Of a stretch of DNA of 22,936 bases, positions 14,940-22,743 are shown in pieces. The DNA is taken from contig DBRE01000049.1 in the NCBI GenBank assembly GCA_002305535.1, positions 1,637 to 24,572 on the forward strand, written 5' to 3'. Made by a program: the position numbers and the translations under genes. The stretch comes from Syntrophomonas sp. UBA1376 (GTDB lineage: Bacteria > Bacillota > Syntrophomonadia > Syntrophomonadales > Syntrophomonadaceae). The notes beneath the pieces were generated by a model, which was not told the DNA's origin, ran no database searches, and was given only the letters and a program-made list of their open reading frames with translations. Every line of letters starts with the position of its first letter. Position 1 is the stretch's first letter.

Positions 14940-16334
14940 TTAATCTTCATGCTGTACCGGGTAAATGCCGCTGAAACAAGCGGCACAGAACCAGGGCTGT
15001 TCTTGTTTTAGGGACTGCAACATACCTTCCATACTAATATAGTGAAGACTATCAGCTCCGATGAAGTCCTTTATTTCATCGATACTCATAATATTGGCGA
15101 TCAACTCTTCCCGTCGGGAAGTGTCGATCCCATAATAACATGAATATTTGGTAGGAGGCGAAGCTACCGCCATATGCACTTCGGTGGCGCCAGCCAGGCG
15201 CAACATCTGAATTATCTTTTTGCTGGTAGTGCCCCGTACAATGGAATCATCCACCATAACAATGCGCTTGCCCCGTACAATTTCTGCTATAGCATTTAGT
15301 TTCAGCCTTACCCCCAGTTCGCGCATCTTTTGGGTAGGCTGAATAAAAGTCCGTCCCACGTAGCGGTTCTTCATTAACCCCTCTTCGAAAGGAATTCCTG
15401 CTTCCTCCGCAAATCCCAATGCCGCCGCAGTACCAGAGTCGGGAACCGATATAACCAAATCAACGTCTAAGTCGCGGCACTCTCTAGCCAGCTGTTGCCC
15501 CATCTGACGACGGCTACGGTAAACAGTGATGCCATCGATAGTACTGTCCGGCCGGGCAAAATAGATATATTCAAAGACACAGTGCGCCCTACCAGGAGAG
15601 TTAACCACCTGCTTGGACTTCACTCCATCCTTATTGATCACCACGATTTCACCGGGATTGACATCACGAACCAGTTCAGCCCCAATTGTATCCAGAGCAG
15701 CTGATTCGGAAGCCAGAATGTAATTACCGTTCAATTCACCCAGACATAGGGGGCGGATACCCATGGGATCCCTGACTCCTACCAAGGTGTCCTCAGTCAT
15801 TATTACCAGGGCAAAGGCTCCTTTCAAGTCGATCATGCATTTGGCCAAAGCATCTTCCATCTTATCTTGGGAATAGCGAGCTAGCAAATTAGCTACTATC
15901 TCCGTGTCGGTAGTAGTCTGAAATATCGAACCATAGGTGCTCAGCCTTTTGCGCATTTCCTTGTTATTGATAAGGTTGCCGTTATGAGCCAGAGCCACCC
16001 GGCCCTGCAAGTAGTGGAATACCAGCGGCTGAGCATTGACTAATCCGCTTTCACCAGTGGTAGAGTAGCGTACATGTCCAATAGCGATGTGGCCTTCCAT
16101 GTTATCGATCTGTTCAGGTGTGAAAACATCAGAAACCAAGCCCACACCCTTGTGAAGCTGGATGCCCTCACCGTCTGAGACCGCAATGCCTGCACTTTCC
16201 TGGCCGCGATGCTGCAGGGCGTAAAGACCGTAGAAGGTAGAACGGGCCGCATCGGTCCTATTTTCCGGGTTGTTGATAAATATACCGAAAACTCCGCATT
16301 CCTCCTTAAACTTATCTCTTACTTCATAATACAT
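14940..16334 (-). CDS. purF: Amidophosphoribosyltransferase (glutamine PRPP amidotransferase)
   Basis: PurF makes phosphoribosylamine from PRPP and glutamine, the committed and usually feedback-inhibited step. The 464-residue protein is the Bacillus type. A 12-residue propeptide (MYYEVRDKFKEE) precedes catalytic Cys13, which is exposed by self-processing in the family. Four cysteines match the 4Fe-4S ligands: Cys252 in HCVFEYIYFARPDS, Cys399 in TKYSCYYG, and Cys450 and Cys453 in WFCAAC. The PRPP loop VMVDDSIVRGTTS is at 359-371. I chose ATG 16334, with GGAGG seven bases upstream, over a TTG at 16352. The gene overlaps purL by 16 bases. Confidence 0.97.
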   Translation of the reverse strand: MYYEVRDKFKEECGVFGIFINNPENRTDAARSTFYGLYALQHRGQESAGIAVSDGEGIQLHKGVGLVSDVFTPEQIDNMEGHIAIGHVRYSTTGESGLVNAQPLVFHYLQGRVALAHNGNLINNKEMRKRLSTYGSIFQTTTDTEIVANLLARYSQDKMEDALAKCMIDLKGAFALVIMTEDTLVGVRDPMGIRPLCLGELNGNYILASESAALDTIGAELVRDVNPGEIVVINKDGVKSKQVVNSPGRAHCVFEYIYFARPDSTIDGITVYRSRRQMGQQLARECRDLDVDLVISVPDSGTAAALGFAEEAGIPFEEGLMKNRYVGRTFIQPTQKMRELGVRLKLNAIAEIVRGKRIVMVDDSIVRGTTSKKIIQMLRLAGATEVHMAVASPPTKYSCYYGIDTSRREELIANIMSIDEIKDFIGADSLHYISMEGMLQSLKQEQPWFCAACFSGIYPVQHED

Positions 16335-18520
16335 GCCAGTGCCTCCCCCCAAGTATGACCCGCTTGCTCCAGGTCTAGATCGATCAACTCATGGTTACCC
16401 TCACTGATCACCAGGCGTCTCCCTCCTACCTTACCCAAAACTGTCCAAGGCAGTTGATAGCGGGATGCCATTTCCTTAACGGCATCCAGGTTTTCTGGGG
16501 CCAGACTTACTACCGCCCGGGAGGGAGCCTCAGAAAACAGTATTTGACTGGCCTGATCAGCTGCAGCCGGCAAATCTGTCTCGAATCCCAACCCTCCCTG
16601 GATGGCTGATTCTGCCAGGGTAACTGCCAGACCTCCTTCGGAGATGTCATGGGCTGATTTGATCAGTCCTCTTGCACACAATTCCAACAGCATTTCTATG
16701 ATTTGAACCTCTTCATGTAAATCCGGTTGGGGTACTTCCCCAGCTTCGATTTGGTGACAAACCGCCAGATATTCCGAACCTCCCAGCTCGGTTCTGACCC
16801 TTCCCAACAGCACAATAATATCTCCTTCATTCTGGAAGGACATTTCACAGCGTTTGCTCACATCATCGAGCACTCCTACCATGCCTACTACTGGAGTAGG
16901 AAAGACCTGTGCTGATCTACTCTCATTGTACAGACTCACATTTCCACTTACCACGGGAGTATTAAGAGCCCGAGCTGCGTCAGCCATTCCTTGGATGGCA
17001 TTCTGCATCTGCCAGTAGATATCGGGTTTTTCCGGGTTGCCAAAGTTGAGGCAGTTAGTCAAAGCCAGTGGCCGGGCGCCGCAGCAGGCCAGATTGCGGG
17101 CCGCCTCGCACACTGCCAGCATTCCTCCCCGGTAAGGATCAAGGTATACCATGCGGCTGCTGCAGTCAGTGGTGAAGGCTACGCCTTTAAGAGTATTCTT
17201 GATCCGCAGTACTGCTGCATCCCCATGGCCTGGAATCACAGTAGTATTGGTCATGACTTGATAATCATACTGCCTGTAAACCCACTTCTTGCTAGTAATA
17301 TTCGGCGAAGCCAACAGTTTAAGCAGGGCTTCCTGCAGGTCATATCTGGGCAGACTGTCAATATCATAAGCTTGGGCCTCTTTGTAATGAGGAGGTTCTT
17401 CTCCTTGCCGCACATATACCGGACAGCCATCGGTAAGAGCTTCTACCGGAACTTCCCCAGCCAGGATCTCTCCTTCATAAATCTTGAACATGCCATCAGC
17501 AGTTACTTTCCCAATAACTACCGCATCCAAGCCCCATTTATCAAATACTTCAGCGATGCGGGCTTCCTTCCCTGGTCGGGGTACGATAAGCATGCGCTCC
17601 TGGGATTCCGACAGCATAATTTCATAAGGAGTCATGCCCTCTTCCCGGCGAGGGACTTTTAATACATCCACCATTACTCCCAGGCCCTTTTTCGAAGCAG
17701 TTTCCGCTATGGAACTGGTCAGTCCCGCCGCGCCCAGATCCTGCATGCCGGCCACCAGATCTTCCTTGATCAATTCCAGGCAGGCTTCGATCAACAGCTT
17801 TTCCATAAAAGGATCCCCCACCTGCACTGCGGGTCGTCTCTCAGCAGAGCTTTCCGATAATTCCTCTGAAGCAAAAGTAGCACCGTGAATGCCATCCCGT
17901 CCGGTTTTCGCTCCCACCAGCATAAGGAGGCTTCCCACTTCATTAGCTACGGCCAGGGCAATTTCATCTTGATCCACCAATCCGACACACATGGCATTCA
18001 CCAGCGGGTTATCCTGGTAAGAAGGATGGAAGTACACTTCTCCGCCCACCGTAGGGATGCCCAGGCAGTTGCCATAGCCGGCAATTCCAGCTACTACTCC
18101 CCTAAACAGCTGGCGTACCCTGGCATCCTCCAGGTCGCCAAAACGCAGGGAATTAAGCAGAGCAATGGGACGAGCTCCCATAGTAAAAATATCGCGCACG
18201 ATCCCGCCCACACCAGTAGCTGCTCCTTGATAGGGTTCAATAGCACAGGGATGGTTGTGGCTTTCGATCTTAAACACCAGGGCCTGACCATCACCGATAT
18301 TAACCACACCGGCGTTTTCTCCAGGTCCTTGAATAACCTGAGAACCCTCAGTAGGAAACATTTTTAGCAGAGGGCGGGAGTTTTTATAACCGCAGTGCTC
18401 GGACCACATAACCGCAAACATGCCTGTTTCCAAATAGTTAGGCTCTCGACCCAGAATAGTCTCGACCTGTTGGAATTCCTCATCCGACAGTCCCATCTGG
18501 CGATAGGTCAGTTGCTTCAT
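16319..18520 (-). CDS. purL: Phosphoribosylformylglycinamidine synthase, large subunit (small-type PurL)
   Basis: PurL uses ATP and ammonia to convert FGAR to FGAM. At 733 residues it is the small form found in Gram-positives, which works in a complex with PurQ (glutaminase) and PurS. Both partners are encoded just upstream. Family motifs include AVMWSEHCGYKNSRP with His42, FKIESHNHPCAIEPYQGAATGVGGI, and two PurM-like halves with GGEVYFHPSY and SAHDISEGGLAV. The ATG at 18520 overlaps the purQ stop by four bases. A G-rich stretch (GGGGGTGGGG) about five bases upstream serves as binding site. Confidence 0.97.
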   Translation of the reverse strand: MKQLTYRQMGLSDEEFQQVETILGREPNYLETGMFAVMWSEHCGYKNSRPLLKMFPTEGSQVIQGPGENAGVVNIGDGQALVFKIESHNHPCAIEPYQGAATGVGGIVRDIFTMGARPIALLNSLRFGDLEDARVRQLFRGVVAGIAGYGNCLGIPTVGGEVYFHPSYQDNPLVNAMCVGLVDQDEIALAVANEVGSLLMLVGAKTGRDGIHGATFASEELSESSAERRPAVQVGDPFMEKLLIEACLELIKEDLVAGMQDLGAAGLTSSIAETASKKGLGVMVDVLKVPRREEGMTPYEIMLSESQERMLIVPRPGKEARIAEVFDKWGLDAVVIGKVTADGMFKIYEGEILAGEVPVEALTDGCPVYVRQGEEPPHYKEAQAYDIDSLPRYDLQEALLKLLASPNITSKKWVYRQYDYQVMTNTTVIPGHGDAAVLRIKNTLKGVAFTTDCSSRMVYLDPYRGGMLAVCEAARNLACCGARPLALTNCLNFGNPEKPDIYWQMQNAIQGMADAARALNTPVVSGNVSLYNESRSAQVFPTPVVGMVGVLDDVSKRCEMSFQNEGDIIVLLGRVRTELGGSEYLAVCHQIEAGEVPQPDLHEEVQIIEMLLELCARGLIKSAHDISEGGLAVTLAESAIQGGLGFETDLPAAADQASQILFSEAPSRAVVSLAPENLDAVKEMASRYQLPWTVLGKVGGRRLVISEGNHELIDLDLEQAGHTWGEALACIMK

Positions 18521-19221
18521 CTCATCCCCACCCCCTGACGCCATTCTATTATCGACAGGAATATATCCAGCCCATCGTTGCTTCCCAAGATAGGCTCCGA
18601 GCAGCGCTCCGGGTGAGGCATCATACCCATAACATTGCCGCGTTCGTTGATGATACCGGCAATATTGGACACTGATCCATTAGGGTTAACCTCCGCCGTT
18701 TCCCGGCCATCAGCATCACAATAGGTAAAAAGGATCTGCTGCTTATCCTGCAGCCTTTTCAAGGTTTCATTATCGCAGTAATAATTCCCTTCCCCGTGAG
18801 CGATGGGAACCTGCAGTACCTGGTCTTGGACATATTGATTGGTAAACATGGTATCCGTACGATTGACCCGCAGGTTTACCGTATCACAGATAAAAGTCAG
18901 GCTGCGGTTGCGCAGCATTGCCCCCGGCAAAAGCCCGGCTTCCAATAGAATTTGAAATCCATTGCATATGCCGATTATCGGCCCGCCCCGACGGGCGAAA
19001 TCGATCACTGCGGGCATGATCGGTGAAAAACTGGCAATAGCTCCCGTTCTCAAATAATCGCCGTAGGAGAACCCTCCCGGCAATATAAGAGCATCAAAGT
19101 CTTTTATATCATCCTGCTTATGCCAGATGTACTCCACATTTTGATGAGCCACGTGTTTCATTACATGGTAACAATCTGCATCACAGTTGGATCCCGGAAA
19201 AACCACTATACCAAACTTCAT
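18517..19221 (-). CDS. purQ: Phosphoribosylformylglycinamidine synthase, glutaminase subunit
   Basis: PurQ releases ammonia from glutamine for PurL. The 234-residue protein is a class I amidotransferase. Nucleophile Cys86 is in IIGICNGFQ, with His203 and Glu205 in MMPHPERCSEP. The start VVFPGSNCDAD and the LPGGFSYGDYLR block are family signatures. I chose ATG 19221 over a GTG at 19230: the ATG is one base after the purS stop and has AAGGTG at a normal distance, whereas the GTG has none. Confidence 0.97.
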   Translation of the reverse strand: MKFGIVVFPGSNCDADCYHVMKHVAHQNVEYIWHKQDDIKDFDALILPGGFSYGDYLRTGAIASFSPIMPAVIDFARRGGPIIGICNGFQILLEAGLLPGAMLRNRSLTFICDTVNLRVNRTDTMFTNQYVQDQVLQVPIAHGEGNYYCDNETLKRLQDKQQILFTYCDADGRETAEVNPNGSVSNIAGIINERGNVMGMMPHPERCSEPILGSNDGLDIFLSIIEWRQGVGMR

Positions 19222-19222
19222 C

Positions 19223-19474
19223 CTATTCACCTTCTACTATCTCTACCCTGAAATCTTCAATAACCGGATTGGCCAGAAGTTTGTCGCTCATCTCTTCCAA
19301 TTGTCGGCGAGCTTCTTCAGGATCTTCACTGTCCAGGACAATCTCAATAAATTTGCCGATGCGAACATCCTCCACCCTATGATAGCCCAGAACCTCTAAG
19401 GAACGGCTGACAGCCTCTCCCTGGGGGTCAAGAACGCCCTTTTTGAGGGTGACGAAAATGTTGGCTTTTATCAT
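19223..19474 (-). CDS. purS: Phosphoribosylformylglycinamidine synthase subunit PurS
   Basis: PurS is an 83-residue dimer-forming protein that bridges PurL and PurQ and is thought to help channel ammonia. MIKANIFVTLKKGVLDPQG at the start and the LGYHRVEDVRIGKFIEI block are typical. The ATG at 19474 has AGGAG eight bases upstream. The frame stays open upstream into the purC-purS repeat, giving a false 31-residue extension rich in Arg that is not part of the protein. PurS and PurQ are separated by one base. Confidence 0.95.
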   Translation of the reverse strand: MIKANIFVTLKKGVLDPQGEAVSRSLEVLGYHRVEDVRIGKFIEIVLDSEDPEEARRQLEEMSDKLLANPVIEDFRVEIVEGE

Positions 19475-19505
19475 GGACACAACTCCTTCTCCAGAATCAA
19501 TTCTT

Positions 19506-19644
19506 TTGTCATCGCGACGAGCGAAGCGACGTGGCGATCTCTGCCAAAACCTACGGTTTGAGTACATAGACTGCCACGTCTTCGGCGCGCGACCTTGGTA
19601 GCGATCGTAAGAGCATCGGTGGTACTCGCAGAGTGTAATGACAA
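19506..19644. repeat. MITE-like inverted repeat between purC and purS
   Basis: TTGTCAT (19506-19512) is matched by the exact inverse ATGACAA (19638-19644). Inside, GACGTGGCGATCT (19528-19540) pairs with AGACTGCCACGTC (19568-19580) at 11 of 13 positions. The text GACGAGCGAAGCGACGTGG resembles a widespread non-coding repeat in clostridial and related genomes (GTCAT...GAGCGAAGCGA...). It fills most of a 209-base gap in an operon whose other gaps are under 70 bases. No transposase gene is present, and I saw no clear target-site duplication. Confidence 0.6.
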
Positions 19645-19683
19645 GCTTAACTTTTCCATTTATTGCGGCTTATTCTTCAAGTG

Positions 19684-20418
19684 TTAATTGCCTAAAGCAT
19701 TTTCAACTCGCTGACATACTTCCTGATATGCTTCCGCTTCCTGACCCAGGTCACGCCGAAAACGATCCTTGTCCAATTTGGCCATGCTTTCCTTGTCCCA
19801 AAGACGACAGGAGTCAGGTGATATCTCATCACCCAACAGGATCTCCCCTTCTGCCAAGCCAAACTCCAACTTGAAATCCACCAGAATAATGCCGATGCTG
19901 TCAAAGAAGGGCTGCAGGATCTGGTTTATCTGCCCAGCCTTTTGCTCCATAACTGCCAGCTGCTCTTGGGTAGCCCAGCCCAAAGCCCGGGCATGGTATC
20001 CATTTATCATGGGATCATGCAGTTCATCATTTTTGTAGTATAATTCCAATACCGGCATGGCCATGACCTGACCTTCTTCCTGGCCCAGCTTTTTGGCCAG
20101 GCTGCCGGCCATCACGTTGCGCACTACTACCTCCAGGGGGATCATTTGCATCCGCTTCACAAGTACACTACGGTCATCCAGTTGTTTTACCAGGTGGGTA
20201 GCCACACCATGCTGCTCCAAGAGCTTAAATAACAGACAGGATACCCGGTTGTTGACCAGGCCTTTGTTGGCAATAGTACCTTTCTTAGCTCCGTCCAGGG
20301 CGGTGGCTTCATCTTTATACTTCATTACCAGTAAGCCCGGATCTTCGGTAGCATAAATGATTTTAGCTTTGCCCTCGTAGAGCATATCCGTTGTTTTCAG
20401 TCGGTTGTCCCCCTTCAC
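19684..20418 (-). CDS. purC: SAICAR synthetase (phosphoribosylaminoimidazole-succinocarboxamide synthase)
   Basis: PurC joins aspartate to CAIR with ATP. The 244-residue protein has MLYEGKAKIIY (12-22), the KDEATALDGAKKGTIANKG block, IPLEVVVRNVMAGSLAK, and the C-terminal DFKLEFGLAEGEILLGDEISPDSCRLWD, all family signatures. The likely start is GTG 20418, which overlaps the purB stop by four bases (GTGA). It has only a weak binding site, so it may depend on coupling to purB. The first eight residues are not conserved. The next in-frame ATG (20385) would leave almost nothing before the ATP-binding strand. Confidence 0.96.
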   Translation of the reverse strand: MKGDNRLKTTDMLYEGKAKIIYATEDPGLLVMKYKDEATALDGAKKGTIANKGLVNNRVSCLLFKLLEQHGVATHLVKQLDDRSVLVKRMQMIPLEVVVRNVMAGSLAKKLGQEEGQVMAMPVLELYYKNDELHDPMINGYHARALGWATQEQLAVMEQKAGQINQILQPFFDSIGIILVDFKLEFGLAEGEILLGDEISPDSCRLWDKESMAKLDKDRFRRDLGQEAEAYQEVCQRVENALGN

Positions 20419-21710
20419 TCTAGCCCACAGCGCTTGAAAATGTAGTCCACTTTGGCCTGGTATATATCATAGGAAAAAACTGCGGCCAACTCTTGAGTGG
20501 TGAGTCGTCTGTTTATCTCCTCGTCCTGCTGGATCAATTCCTGGAAATCATGTCCCTTGGCCCAACTGTCCATGGCATGTTCCTGCACCAGTCGATAGGC
20601 GTCTTCCCGCAGCATACCTTTACCCACCAAAGCCAGCATCAATTCCTGGGAAAAAACCAATCCCCGGGTATGCTCGATATTTCTCTGCATGTTATCCTCA
20701 TATACGACCAGACCGCTCACAATAGCGGTAAACTTGTCCAGCATATAGTCCAAAAGTATACAACTATCAGGGATAATGACCCGCTCCACAGAGGAATGAG
20801 TCAGGTCTCTTTCATGCCATAGAGATACGTTTTCCAATGCCGCCAGAGCATTTCCCCGCAATACTCGGGATAAGCCCGCTACCCGTTCACTCATCATAGG
20901 GTTGCGTTTATGGGGCATGGCTGATGAGCCCTTCTGTCCTTTGGCAAAGGGTTCTTCCACTTCCAGTATCTCGGTGCGCTGCAGGTTGCGTATCTCAGTC
21001 GCCATCTTTTCCAGGGAACTGCCGATGACAGCCAGAGTGGTCAGGAATTGCGCATGACGATCTCTCTGGATGATCTGGGTGGAAACCGGACAGGGCTGCA
21101 AACCTAGTTTTTCACACACATATTCTTCCACCTGTGGCTCCAAATGAGCAAAATTGCCCACTGCACCGGATATGGCCCCAAAGGCAATTACCTGGCGCGC
21201 TTCTTTAAGCCGATCTATGTTGCGCTGAATTTCTGTAAACCACAAGGCCATCTTTAAACCGAAAGTGGTCGGTTCTCCATGAACGCCATGGGTGCGGCCT
21301 ATGTTTAAGGTGTATTTATACTGTCGAGCTTTTTCCGCTACTGCTTCCTGCAGTGTGTCCAATCTTTTCAGAATAAGGTCAGCCGAATCCCGCATCTGCA
21401 TAGCTAATCCAGTATCCAGAATATCCGATGAGGTCATGCCCAGGTGTATGTATTTGGACTCGTCACCTACATTCTCGGCCACATTAGTTAAGAAAGCGAT
21501 AACATCATGGCGTACTTCCGCCTCTATTTCCTTGACCCGCTCCACATCAAAACTAGCCTTGGAGCTGATAACATTGACTGCCTCTTTGGGGATACGACCC
21601 AACTTTGCCCAGGCTTCGCAGGCGGCAATTTCAATTTGCAGCCAGTTGTTGAGTTTGCTGGTTTCGTTCCAGACGGCGCCCATTTCCGGGAGAGTATAAC
21701 GTTCGATCAT
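20415..21710 (-). CDS. purB: Adenylosuccinate lyase
   Basis: PurB releases fumarate from SAICAR, giving AICAR, and from adenylosuccinate, giving AMP. The 431-residue protein carries the fumarase/aspartase superfamily signature SSAMPHKRNP (262-271) with the mobile catalytic serine, GRTHGVHGEPTTFG with His141, and HLGMTSSDILDT. AGGAGG in the end of purE lies eight bases before the ATG. Gaps are three bases to purE and a four-base overlap with purC. It is one of two AICAR-producing sites encoded here, the other being HisF/HisH. Confidence 0.98.
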   Translation of the reverse strand: MIERYTLPEMGAVWNETSKLNNWLQIEIAACEAWAKLGRIPKEAVNVISSKASFDVERVKEIEAEVRHDVIAFLTNVAENVGDESKYIHLGMTSSDILDTGLAMQMRDSADLILKRLDTLQEAVAEKARQYKYTLNIGRTHGVHGEPTTFGLKMALWFTEIQRNIDRLKEARQVIAFGAISGAVGNFAHLEPQVEEYVCEKLGLQPCPVSTQIIQRDRHAQFLTTLAVIGSSLEKMATEIRNLQRTEILEVEEPFAKGQKGSSAMPHKRNPMMSERVAGLSRVLRGNALAALENVSLWHERDLTHSSVERVIIPDSCILLDYMLDKFTAIVSGLVVYEDNMQRNIEHTRGLVFSQELMLALVGKGMLREDAYRLVQEHAMDSWAKGHDFQELIQQDEEINRRLTTQELAAVFSYDIYQAKVDYIFKRCGLE

Positions 21711-21713
21711 ATC

Positions 21714-22238
21714 TCAGCCCTCCTTTTCCTGCAGATAGCGCTTTGCTCCAAGTTCTTGCAAGCGCTGGTCTTTGGCCCTGACCTCAGCAGCCATTTTCTC
21801 ACGGTATTCCAATAAAGCTCGCTGTAGTGTCTCATCCTGCAAGGCTAATATTTGTACAGCCAGTAATCCGGCATTGGCAGCACCGTTTATGGCCACGGTA
21901 GCTACTGGTATGCCCCGGGGCATCTGTACTATTGAATAAAGGGAGTCTAAGCCGCTCAGGGAACTGGTTTTCATAGGGACACCAATAACCGGCAGAACTG
22001 TATAGGCTGCGACCACTCCCGGCAGATGAGCAGCCCCGCCTGCACCGGCAATAATGACCTGCAAGCCCCGTTGTTGAGCCTGAGAGGCGTAACGAGCCGT
22101 CTCCTCTGGTAAACGGTGAGCGGAGCAGACTGTCATTTCATAGGCGACCCCCATTTGGGAGAGAATATCTCCGGCTTCTTTCATTACCGGCAGATCTGAA
22201 TCACTTCCCATAATAATTCCCACTTTGGGCATTATCAT
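21714..22238 (-). CDS. purE: N5-carboxyaminoimidazole ribonucleotide mutase / AIR carboxylase catalytic subunit
   Basis: PurE forms CAIR. The 174-residue protein shows GIIMGSDSDLPVM (7-19), CSAHRLPEE with His41, AGAGGAAHLPGVVAA with His71, and a C-terminal ANAGLLAVQILAL. It most resembles class I PurE, which normally takes N5-CAIR from PurK, yet no purK is in the window. Two ATGs are possible: 22238, four bases after AGGAGG, and 22232, ten bases after it. I kept the first. It is the first pur gene, about 20 bases after the leader terminator. Confidence 0.96.
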   Translation of the reverse strand: MIMPKVGIIMGSDSDLPVMKEAGDILSQMGVAYEMTVCSAHRLPEETARYASQAQQRGLQVIIAGAGGAAHLPGVVAAYTVLPVIGVPMKTSSLSGLDSLYSIVQMPRGIPVATVAINGAANAGLLAVQILALQDETLQRALLEYREKMAAEVRAKDQRLQELGAKRYLQEKEG

Positions 22239-22260
22239 CCTACCTCCTTTAAGCTCTGTT

Positions 22261-22314
22261 AAAAAACAAACCCAGAAGGGTAGGTTCGTCTAACCGAAAC
22301 CTATCCGCCTGGGC
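22261..22314 (-). terminator. Riboswitch-controlled intrinsic terminator upstream of purE
   Basis: In the minus-strand RNA, CCCAG (22313-22309) pairs with CUGGG (22275-22271). Within this, UAGGUU (22303-22298) pairs with AACCUA (22286-22281), with unpaired bases between. UUUGUUUUUU follows (22270-22261). The 5' arm uses the CCC of the aptamer's GGGAUAAAAGCCC and most of the 3' strand of the aptamer P1 helix. Terminator and folded aptamer therefore exclude each other. Confidence 0.9.
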
Positions 22315-22408
22315 TTTTATCCCTATACGGTGTAGCACCCGATAAAAACAGGCACCTGTGTCACTTGGACCAGTCCATCAGAGATGCGGAACCCTAGACA
22401 CACTTTCG
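22295..22408 (-). promoter_or_regulatory. ykkC-family riboswitch aptamer, probable PRPP type (ykkC subtype 2b)
   Basis: Reading the minus strand, the conserved ykkC blocks appear in order: CUAGGGUUCCGC (22397-22386), GGUCCAAGUGACACAGG, UACACCG and GGGAUAAAAGCCC (22323-22311). The end helix pairs CGAAA (22408-22404) with UUUCG (22299-22295). A small hairpin CAUC-UCU-GAUG and a G-U rich hairpin (GGUGCCUG with CGGGUGCU) fill the arms. GGUCCAAG...ACAGG fits subtype 2 better than the guanidine type, which has GGUCCGAGAG. Subtype 2 members ahead of purine genes are PRPP riboswitches. Folding would break the overlapping terminator, giving gene-on control when PRPP is high. The ligand is inferred from context and motif; ppGpp (subtype 2a) is the main alternative. 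No guanine aptamer is beside it. Confidence 0.87.
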
Positions 22409-22436
22409 CGTTTCTCGTATATTTGCTTACAATCTG

Positions 22437-22465
22437 ATAGTAACAAAGCTGGGTTCGGGTGTCAA
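22437..22465 (-). promoter_or_regulatory. Sigma-A promoter of the pur operon
   Basis: On the minus strand TTGACA (22465-22460), a perfect -35 box, is followed after exactly 17 bases by TACTAT (22442-22437), a -10 box close to consensus. The predicted start is near 22430, which leaves about 20 bases before the riboswitch aptamer. No PurR-type box was recognised. Confidence 0.8.
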
Positions 22466-22506
22466 TCAAACCAGCATAACTCTCCATATATTATCAATAC
22501 TCTGAA

Positions 22507-22737
22507 TCACATCTGTTCGAGGCGATTCCTGAGTCGCTGTATTTCTTCGCGCAAAAGCATGGTTTCGCCTTGTAGATCCAGATCGGGTATATCTACCAGG
22601 CGATCTAAAATCTCGCTGCTAGCTATATCATCCAGGCGATAGATCAGACTCTCTGTCAGGGTCTGGATCAGATCATCCAGTGAATTGGTATCGTCGGTGC
22701 GTGTGGGCAGGTAACAATTCAGTCGGTCTGGCTGCAT
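22507..22737 (-). CDS. Small protein of unknown function
   Basis: I do not recognise a family. The product of about 76 residues is acidic in the middle (SLDDLIQTLTES, SEILDRLVDIPDLDLQGE) and ends in a basic-acidic heptad-like helix (LLREEIQRLRNRLEQM) that could form a coiled coil. It has no signal peptide or membrane segment. AGGAG lies ten bases before the ATG at 22737. An in-frame TTG at 22743 is only four bases from AGGAG and is less likely. It ends about 40 bases before the pur promoter, on the same strand and with no terminator between, so transcripts may run on into the pur leader. Confidence 0.6.
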   Translation of the reverse strand: MQPDRLNCYLPTRTDDTNSLDDLIQTLTESLIYRLDDIASSEILDRLVDIPDLDLQGETMLLREEIQRLRNRLEQM

Positions 22738-22743
22738 ACTCAA

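Noticed and set aside
16991..17662. Long plus-strand open frame of 223 residues opposite purL.
   Set aside because: It is fully antisense to a conserved purL coding region, has no binding site or family signature, and is a shadow frame.
19471..19659. Minus-strand open frame of 62 residues, and the 31-residue N-terminal extension of purS.
   Set aside because: Both lie over the inverted repeat between purC and purS, have repeat-derived Arg-rich sequence, and lack a suitable binding site. PurS has a well-placed AGGAG and ATG at 19474.
22305..22314. Plus-strand CCGCCTGGGC, like the conserved 3' block of the ZTP (pfl) riboswitch.
   Set aside because: The rest of the ZTP motif is absent on the plus strand, no gene follows on that strand, and the bases are explained as part of the minus-strand ykkC aptamer and terminator.
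22409..22500. A guanine aptamer in tandem with the PRPP aptamer.
   Set aside because: Only about 20 bases lie between the predicted start site and the ykkC aptamer, and no purine-riboswitch core was seen upstream or between aptamer and terminator.
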